From: Mercenaria mercenaria | Lineage: Eukaryota; Mollusca; Bivalvia; Venerida; Veneridae | Direction: 5' to 3' | Length of the DNA: 64,000 nt | NCBI RefSeq assembly: GCF_021730395.1 | Contig: NC_069368.1 | Span: 62,501,501 to 62,565,500 of the forward strand | Shown here: piece by piece, positions 59,801 through 64,000 of the stretch | Numbering within the stretch: position 1 is the first letter of the stretch | How the letters are laid out: every line of letters begins with the position of its first letter | Notes under the pieces: model-generated | What the model was told of the DNA's origin: nothing | The model's input: only the letters and a program-made list of their open reading frames with translations | Databases searched by the model: none | Translations under genes and position numbers: made by a program

Positions 59801-62648
59801 AGCAAGTTCTGCTTTGACATTGGCTTAGTTCTGTGACAAGGCCATATTGTGGGGGTATAGTTTGTACTACTCCTGTGACAGCTTAGTTAAAAAAAAATTG
59901 TCTGGAGCATAATGTAAGAGTGATTTTAAACATGAATTATGATATGCTTCTTAATATACTAACATATTTGCTCTGAGGCAGTATGAGGCCAATATCAGAG
60001 GTTATGTGAGTTGGTGTGCCTGATATCGGTACACTTGTAGCAAATTCATGCACATTTCTGGATGACACAAAAAAGTCCCCTTGAATGAATAATTTTATAC
60101 CAAATGCTGATGGAAGGAAACACTGTCAGCAGCATCATCAGACAAATGTGACTTTCTCATGCATTACATGAATATTCAGTCCTGTACAAAAACTTTTAAT
60201 TTTGTTTTAAATAAAACTGTTAAAGTAGAGTGGAACATATGCAACTGGTGTGCCTTTAGCACACCAGACTGGAATAAGCATCACAAGCCTTCACTTTTCT
60301 GTTGAATGAAATGATACGGGGAGACAGGTGTTTTTACTGTAGTCTATTGTTCGCTTTTATTTTTTCAGAATATCAAAGGAACAGATTTATTGAAGACACA
60401 TATCACAGGAGTGATCAATCATGGTCATGGTGGCTTCCATACATATGTTGACCTGAATGAATATCCTCATGATCCAAATCTTACTATTAACGTTTTACTG
60501 AAGATGTTGAAGAGAACTGCACAGCAACATGTATGTATTTGTAAATTCTGTTACTGTTTGCTAGGTTGTCTTGTATGATTTGAAGAAGGGAAAGAATTTT
60601 CAAGTGCTTAAAATATATATGAGAAATTTATGAGCATTTCAATAGATGACCCGTCATTTTATTGTCGAGCCCGCTCGCGGAGGCGAAGACATAGTTGTCC
60701 AAATGGCTGTTTGGTGTATGTGCATCCGTCCGTGAGTCTGTCCGGATTTGTTTATCCGGAACATAACTTTGACATGCATGGAGCAATTCCGTTTGACTTG
60801 AATGTTAACCTCAGTGAGACAGAGTGTCTTCCGCAAATGCATGTTCCTAAAAGTTATTAATTCAGATGACTGGTGTTTTTTTTTATTTATTATAAGTGTT
60901 TCATTTCTAGTTGAACTTGTATTTTTACAGATGAATCAACTTCCTCCTGTATTATACATCCAGGCAGATAACTGCGGGAGGGAAAATAAAAATCGCTATG
61001 TTATGGCATTTTGTGAGCTTCTGGTCACGGAAAGGATATTTGATGAGGTAATTTTTTTACCTAATTGGAAATAATGGCCAAAATTTTGCTTTTTGAAGAG
61101 CCAGAGAAAGAGAACATTCTACAGTCTGATGTCCATGCTTTGGGGCATATACTAGTATTGTGACTTAGTCTCAGAAATAAAATGAGAACTAATACTGTAA
61201 ATGTTTTAATATGAGCGGAGTACTAATTTTCGCGTTATTAGCTGGATCGGGCATGCGCTAATTCATGTCTAGCACTAATATTAGACTGAAATGAAAGGCT
61301 TAAAAAGTGCTATTTATAGTATTGAAAATACCATTATCACAATGCAACAGAACACAGAGAAATATATATACTAATTGACTAATTGTGTAAATACGACAAT
61401 AACTGCATTCTAACTATTATTCTGCAAAATGTTTTGAATAGAATAATTTAACCTGTTTGAATATTTGTACAAAAGTCATCCAATTTTGTAAATTAAGCTG
61501 CTTTTTTTCTTCACCACTGTCCGTAAACATGGTGTATAACACCTTCGGAGTAGATTGCCAGTTGTCCAGTAGCGCTAATAACAAGTTTTAACATACCATT
61601 ATACTGCTTTGAAAACCAAGTGCAAATTTTTAAAACAAACAATTACAGCATTCTGTACTGTGTACATGTACAAATTTACAGCAATACAGATTAACACTAA
61701 TCTAAACGAATGTAGAGTTTATGTCATACTGTAGACCTATGCATTTTTATGTGCGTGCTTGGTCGATTTCATTACGAATACCATATTTAAGCGCTGGTGA
61801 TACTGCGCTAATACAACTACGCGCTAATAAGTCGAAACTACTCAATTCAAGGCGTATGCACTAATATAAATACACTTACAGAAACATTTGATGATATTTG
61901 AAATATACACTGTTATGAGGAGCTTTTCTTGAGAGCATGAATAAGTCCAACAGATCCAAAACGAAAGAGCTATGGGTACCAGTATTCAGAAGTAAAAATT
62001 GCATTAAATTTCTTTCTCTTTATTTTAAAGGTACACTTGTCTTTCTTGTACGTTGGACACACGCATGAAGATGTGGATGCGGCCTTCAGTCATGTAGCAG
62101 AACGATTAAGGAAGACAGATGTTGAAATTTTACAGGATTTGTTTGATTTGTTACCAAGTTCAGAAGCGATTGATATTATGTTTGACATTAAAAGTTGGCT
62201 CTCACCAGAAATTAAAGAACTTGTTGGTGTTAGTTCACCTTACATTACAATTTAGTAGTGTAAATGAGAGAATTCATTGTATTATAAAGGGCAGCATAAT
62301 TGCCCTGGATTCCTATGGAAGAAAATATTTTAAAATCCAGTTCCAAAGGTGAACCTTCAATTCTCTTGCCAGATTTTTCTAGAATTGATAAGCAGAAAAA
62401 ATATAAAACAAGTTGAAGCTGTAAAAAATTTATTCAGAAAATCAAATTCACTCTCTAAATGGCAAGAATTTTATGAGAAAATCAGGAGAAAGTCAGAAAA
62501 CAATAAAAATAGTGCTGTGTGGATTATGAATGAATTGCCAAGGCAGAAACCGAGAGAAATGAGCATAGATATAGAAATCCCAGAGGAAATTAGAAAGCAG
62601 ATTGAAAAAGAAACAGTTATACCAAAGGTAATGGTAGTTTTAGATTGA
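47785..62648 (+). CDS. DUF7869-like gene, intron-rich, with frame breaks
   Basis: Proposed exons: 47785-47829, 54279-54672, 56108-56686, 56961-57082, 58060-58151, 58664-58704, 60369-60530, 60931-61047 and 62031-62648. Borders are ag/gt, and all joins are in phase except where noted. The protein has a short hydrophobic start, acidic repeats, a Cys-containing helical part (RCVCGEKCLEKVNF), a CxxC-like KCTTCTTLE, then an RNase H-like core with candidate acidic residues in IVDGMDQ, QADNCGRENKNR and GHTHEDVDAAF. I recognise these as hallmarks of the DUF7869 family, abundant in invertebrate genomes and possibly derived from a transposase. A stop/frame change lies near 56599 and two more near 62255 and 62345, so this is a decayed copy or has sequence errors. 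Confidence 0.62.
48327..48523. mobile_element. Palindromic MITE, ATGAGCC family (copy 2)
   Basis: Ends ataatgagccatgccatggg and ccatggcatggctcattat are near-perfect inverted repeats with TA at the edges, a likely TA target site. The arms include aaccaacatagtggctttgc and its mirror. It lies in intron 1 of the DUF7869-like gene. Confidence 0.8.
48524..49873. other. Intronic AT-rich DNA
   Basis: Contains A/T homopolymers (for example ~49150-49180 and ~49800-49817). Frames at 49062-49391 (minus) and 49333-49554 (plus) overlap each other, are low-complexity and are not credible. Confidence 0.4.
49874..50007. mobile_element. Palindromic MITE, ATGAGCC family (copy 3, internally deleted)
   Basis: Ends atgagctgcaccttgagaaa and tctcttggcgtggctcat. 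The middle is ~60 bp shorter than in the copies at 12.4 and 48.3 kb. Confidence 0.7.
50008..51479. other. Intronic DNA with three gtaatgtccgtcccc words
   Basis: taatgtccgtcccc occurs at about 51144, 51309 and 51326 in otherwise AT-rich sequence. This suggests a degenerate dispersed repeat. No gene recognised. Confidence 0.4.
51480..52240 (+). repeat. Diverged dispersed repeat (copy 2)
   Basis: It aligns block by block with 45100-45960: gctaccataaa at ~51838, attaaaacaacctaatta, gtgccaatatacaaggga, ggatcttaattgatcatt. Confidence 0.65.
52313..53562 (-). repeat. Dispersed element (copy D), reverse of 40.3-41.7 kb
   Basis: It begins agctcacctgtcacatagtg and ends agggccatcatggccctctt. Inside are ccatcgtcc-type hypervariable text, accataagatcttggttcct, ttctggaactggc and ccagagttatggcccctgaa, in the reverse order of copy C. 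Confidence 0.8.
53630..53965 (-). repeat. Fragment of the same dispersed family
   Basis: tcacttgactgtgaccttga, ctactgacctactttct, and an end cagagtcatcatgaccctct followed by a T run. A truncated reverse copy next to copy D. Confidence 0.6.
54279..54672 (+). CDS. Exon with acidic 12-residue repeats
   Basis: Acceptor tttttttgcag, donor TTT|gtaagt. It reads SVYGQPSQKNAMSNYVERGA, then five repeats of SEDEAGISLCSS (54378-54557, 36 bp each), then SEELTLEMIDPYSAHKEVDF. The repeat is strongly acidic with casein kinase 2-like SxxE sites and a Cys per unit. It ends one base into a codon that exon 56108 completes. Confidence 0.65.
54378..54557 (+). repeat. Coding minisatellite, five 36 bp units
   Basis: Units start at 54378, 54414, 54450, 54486 and 54522. 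The first three are nearly identical, the fourth differs slightly and the fifth is the most diverged. The 36 bp length preserves frame. Open frames in other frames over it are shadows. Confidence 0.9.
54790..55615 (-). repeat. Dispersed repeat, five to six ~150 bp units (reverse of 43.5 kb)
   Basis: It opens with ccatccatccgtctgtccgt. Units carry atctcctaaaccccttgaag, gattttcatgaaact, caaatgatcacctcatcaag, acaatgtgcagaac and caaggtcaaggtcacaactc. Confidence 0.85.
55616..56107. other. Intronic DNA
   Basis: No repeat recognised. It ends at the acceptor ttccctttcag. Confidence 0.4.
56108..56686 (+). CDS. Exon with the N-terminal helical region of the DUF7869-like protein
   Basis: After the acceptor ttccctttcag it reads SEVSSGNKMKSKATSLLSIK, then DRCVCGEKCLEKVNF and FCSVFWVNKNTLSRAIQ, up to LLPYKTVKTDLYWK and a stop at 56599-56601. 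The next frame carries on at once with WLEHPVSRSQFFKIWEQFFP to donor AAAAAG|gtattc, in the phase the following exon needs. One extra base near 56590-56600 explains this. The Cys pair, the VNKNTLSR helix and the FFKIWEQ block match the order I know for this family. Confidence 0.65.
57165..57545 (+). repeat. Dispersed repeat, two ~165 bp units
   Basis: tgtctcccaacactaagtgg and gtatggagacatattg form a hairpin-like start. Units share gtcgaacatttctc(g/a)tcc, gaccataagacct and gcattttggagtt. Confidence 0.65.
58060..61047 (+). CDS. Exons of the RNase H-like core (first two acidic residues)
   Basis: 58060-58151 reads LERKYYYRKRDASRKNPDAY then SLIVDGMDQ. 58664-58704 reads SKTNLPHFTGRLPK. 60369-60530 reads NIKGTDLLKTHITGVINHGH ... 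LLKMLKRTAQQH. 60931-61047 reads MNQLPPVLYIQADNCGRENK ... TERIFDE. All joins are in phase and free of stops. The Asp in IVDGMDQ on a predicted first strand and the Asp in IQADNCG fit the first two catalytic positions of an RNase H fold. Confidence 0.65.
58848..59885 (+). repeat. Dispersed repeat, about six ~155 bp units
   Basis: Starts with C-rich ccttcgaagaaggaggggta (a hairpin) and ends with gggggtatagtttgtact. Units share gataactcaagaacacttgg, gcctaggatcatgaaagttg, gaccagcagatgacccctat and caaaggtcaaggtcacagtg. The plus frame 59185-59406 is a by-product. Confidence 0.85.
59886..60368. other. Intronic DNA, no feature
   Basis: Lies between the tandem repeat and the exon at 60369. Nothing was recognised. 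Confidence 0.35.
60655..60860 (+). repeat. Dispersed repeat fragment with a cgctcgcggaggcg start
   Basis: gcatccgtccgtgagtctgt and ccggaacataactttgacat match the block at 7.7 kb. Overlapping frames on both strands are by-products. Confidence 0.6.
61193..61884. mobile_element. Terminal-inverted-repeat element, TACTGTA family (copy 2)
   Basis: The left end is TACTGTAAATGTTTTAATAT and the right end in reverse complement is ttctgtaagtgtatttatat. Subterminal gcgctaat(t/a) and ttattagc words are mirrored (61240-61290 and 61795-61840). It sits in the intron before exon 62031. Confidence 0.5.
62031..62648 (+). CDS. C-terminal exon of the DUF7869-like gene, frame broken
   Basis: After acceptor tattttaaag it reads VHLSFLYVGHTHEDVDAAFS and on to ELVGVSSPYITI, with a stop at 62253-62255. 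Similar protein text resumes in other frames: NERIHCIIKGSIIALDSYGR, then EPSILLPDFSRIDKQKKY, then KQVEAVKNLFRKSNSL up to VIPK. It ends at a TGA at 62646, or at a donor-like CCAAAG|gtaatg at 62627. GHTHEDVDAAF gives the third acidic site. Two frame changes within ~100 bases suggest decay after the core. Confidence 0.6.
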
Positions 62649-62739
62649 TTTCAGAGTATTATACATTACACAAATCACATGTGCAGTATTTGATTTGAAC
62701 TACTAGTATATAAAGTGTATATTTATATAGAGAGTTATT

Positions 62740-62995
62740 CAACTTGATCCAGCACCAACATCCTTTGACGTTGACACCTTGGTTAAAGTTTTGATGCACT
62801 TTCTCCATTTTATCTTCAAACTTGAAATAAGCATTTCTCATTTCAACACATGTCAAGGTCATAACTAAAACAAATATTTCATTTATTATCCCCCTTTTTG
62901 CTATGAATTTTGAGTTTAAGTTTTGGTGCACTTTAACTTTATCTCGAATTTTACTGAACAAACCTAAAGGGCAAAGAATGCCTGACAATCAGTTA
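62740..62995 (-). repeat. Dispersed repeat, gttgacaccttggttaaag type
   Basis: Two units carry gttttgatgcactttctcca and gttttggtgcactttaactt. The first bases of the window resemble the gacgttgacacc part. Confidence 0.55.
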
Positions 62996-63104
62996 ATTTT
63001 AAGTATAAACTATCAACCAGAATTCATAATGCTGTAACAGTAAAAAAAATTAAATTGGACACCACTGAAAAAGATATGGTTTGAAATTTAAGAAAATTGC
63101 TGAT

Positions 63105-63690
63105 CATGATGGAAGCAACTTTAGTATGTTTTGCCAGAGGGCATGGTCACTTTTCCTTGTATGTTTATAGTGGAAACTTCAAAAACCTTCTTGTTTAAAA
63201 CTGCTGGTCCGATTTTAAACTAATTTTACATAAATTAACCTTGTGTGACCCTCTACCAATATTATTCAAATTACTTCGATTCATTAAAAACATGGGCCGC
63301 TAGAGTGTGTGGTCACATTTTCCCATATGTATTTAGTGGAAACTTTGAAAAATCTTCTTATGTGAAACTGCTGGCTCAATTTTAGAATATTTTTACACAA
63401 ATGGTCCTTGTGCGACCCTCTTCCAAGATTGTTCAAATTATTTTGATTCGTGAAAACATGGCCATCAGAGGGCGTGGTCACTTTTCCTTAATTGTACAAT
63501 AACAGAAACTTCAAACTCTTCTTGACAATGCGTGAAACTGCAAGTATGATTTAGAAATAATTTTACACAAATGGTTCTTGTGTGATCCTCTACCAAGATT
63601 GTTCAAATTATTCCGATTCGTTGAAAAAAATTGCTGCCAGGGGCCTTGGTCACTTTTCTTCTCTGAACCAATAATAGCTAGAGCCTTGAT
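63105..63690 (+). repeat. Dispersed repeat, about three and a half ~165 bp units
   Basis: Units share gcatggtcacttttcctt, gtggaaacttcaaaaa, tgtgaccctctaccaa, attgttcaaattattc and gattcgttgaaaaca. Confidence 0.75.
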
Positions 63691-63864
63691 ATTTGGCGTG
63701 TGAGATCAGACTTGAAATGTCTACCATAATTGTTCAAATTATTGCCCTCGGTTCAAAAGTGTGAGTGACATGCATATAATCATGATAATATAGGCTTATA
63801 TAGAAGAAACCTAGTTCTGTACTTTTATTCTAGCATAAAACTGCTGTTATTGTCACTTTTTGGG

Positions 63865-63933
63865 GGTGTTTTAACAGGAGAGAAAACGTGTGTTAACAGA
63901 GAAATTCTCGCGCTCACGAGCTGTTATAACACC
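63865..63933. repeat. Inverted repeat ggtgttttaacag / ctgttataacacc
   Basis: 13-base arms (63865-63877 and 63921-63933) with one mismatch. They enclose CG-containing text (attctcgcgctcacgag). This may be one end of a further element cut by the window edge. Confidence 0.5.
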
Positions 63934-64000
63934 TTTTTATATATGCGCGTTTCGTGGCAAAGTGTAAACGTATTACGGCCCCAAAACGGATAATTCAGTA

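Noticed and set aside
1-64000. Retrovirus-like, LTR or Polinton-type elements
   Set aside because: No reverse transcriptase, integrase, protease, capsid or envelope text and no paired long terminal repeats were recognised. The direct repeats seen are short tandem units.

Overview
The window looks like nuclear DNA of a bivalve mollusc, probably a venerid-type clam. It is AT-rich and intron-rich, with no operons or prokaryotic spacing. It is full of short palindromic MITE-like elements and of dispersed repeats built from 145-165 bp tandem units rich in ggtcaaggtca and tgaccttgacc, a style I associate with bivalve genomes. The organism call is inference from that style. No element with a reverse transcriptase, capsid or envelope was recognised.

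Layout. 1-8.7 kb is mostly unique AT-rich DNA with a foldback element and weak exon-like segments near 5.5-6.7 kb. 8.7-11.2 kb holds two phase-compatible exons of an unrecognised plus-strand gene. Their intron carries seven ~152 bp tandem units, each with a palindromic RFX/X-box-like core. 11.7-14.9 kb holds a palindrome-rich block, a SINE-like tail, a MITE, a degenerate tandem region and a ~1.06 kb terminal-inverted-repeat element. 14.9-20.7 kb is largely featureless apart from a strong G-quadruplex motif and a CpG-richer, promoter-like stretch. 20.7-28.3 kb is a satellite: 361 bp higher-order units (181+180 bp monomers) in two arrays of opposite orientation around a core of older single monomers. 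The innermost units of both arms share private variants, so the structure is a real inverted duplication. A 37 bp inverted repeat lies outside it on both sides.

30.9-62.6 kb is dominated by two head-to-head intron-rich genes whose start codons are 390 bp apart. The minus-strand gene (47394 down to about 30.9 kb) has nine phase-compatible exons coding 356 residues, plus further 3' exons. Its largest exon has a ParB/sulfiredoxin-like domain (GGNHTRQAL motif). Its 3' part crosses a block of suspect assembly quality (34.1-35.9 kb, with 46 C in a row). The plus-strand gene (47785 to about 62.6 kb) has a short hydrophobic first exon, an exon with five acidic 12-residue repeats, and exons of a protein I recognise as DUF7869-like, with an RNase H-like acidic triad (IVDGMDQ, QADNCGRENKNR, GHTHEDVDAAF). 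It has about three frame breaks and may be a decaying or poorly assembled copy. Introns of both genes are packed with related dispersed repeats.

All calls come from reading the sequence. Exon borders rest on splice consensus plus phase compatibility, and family assignments rest on recognised motifs. None was tested by search or transcripts.
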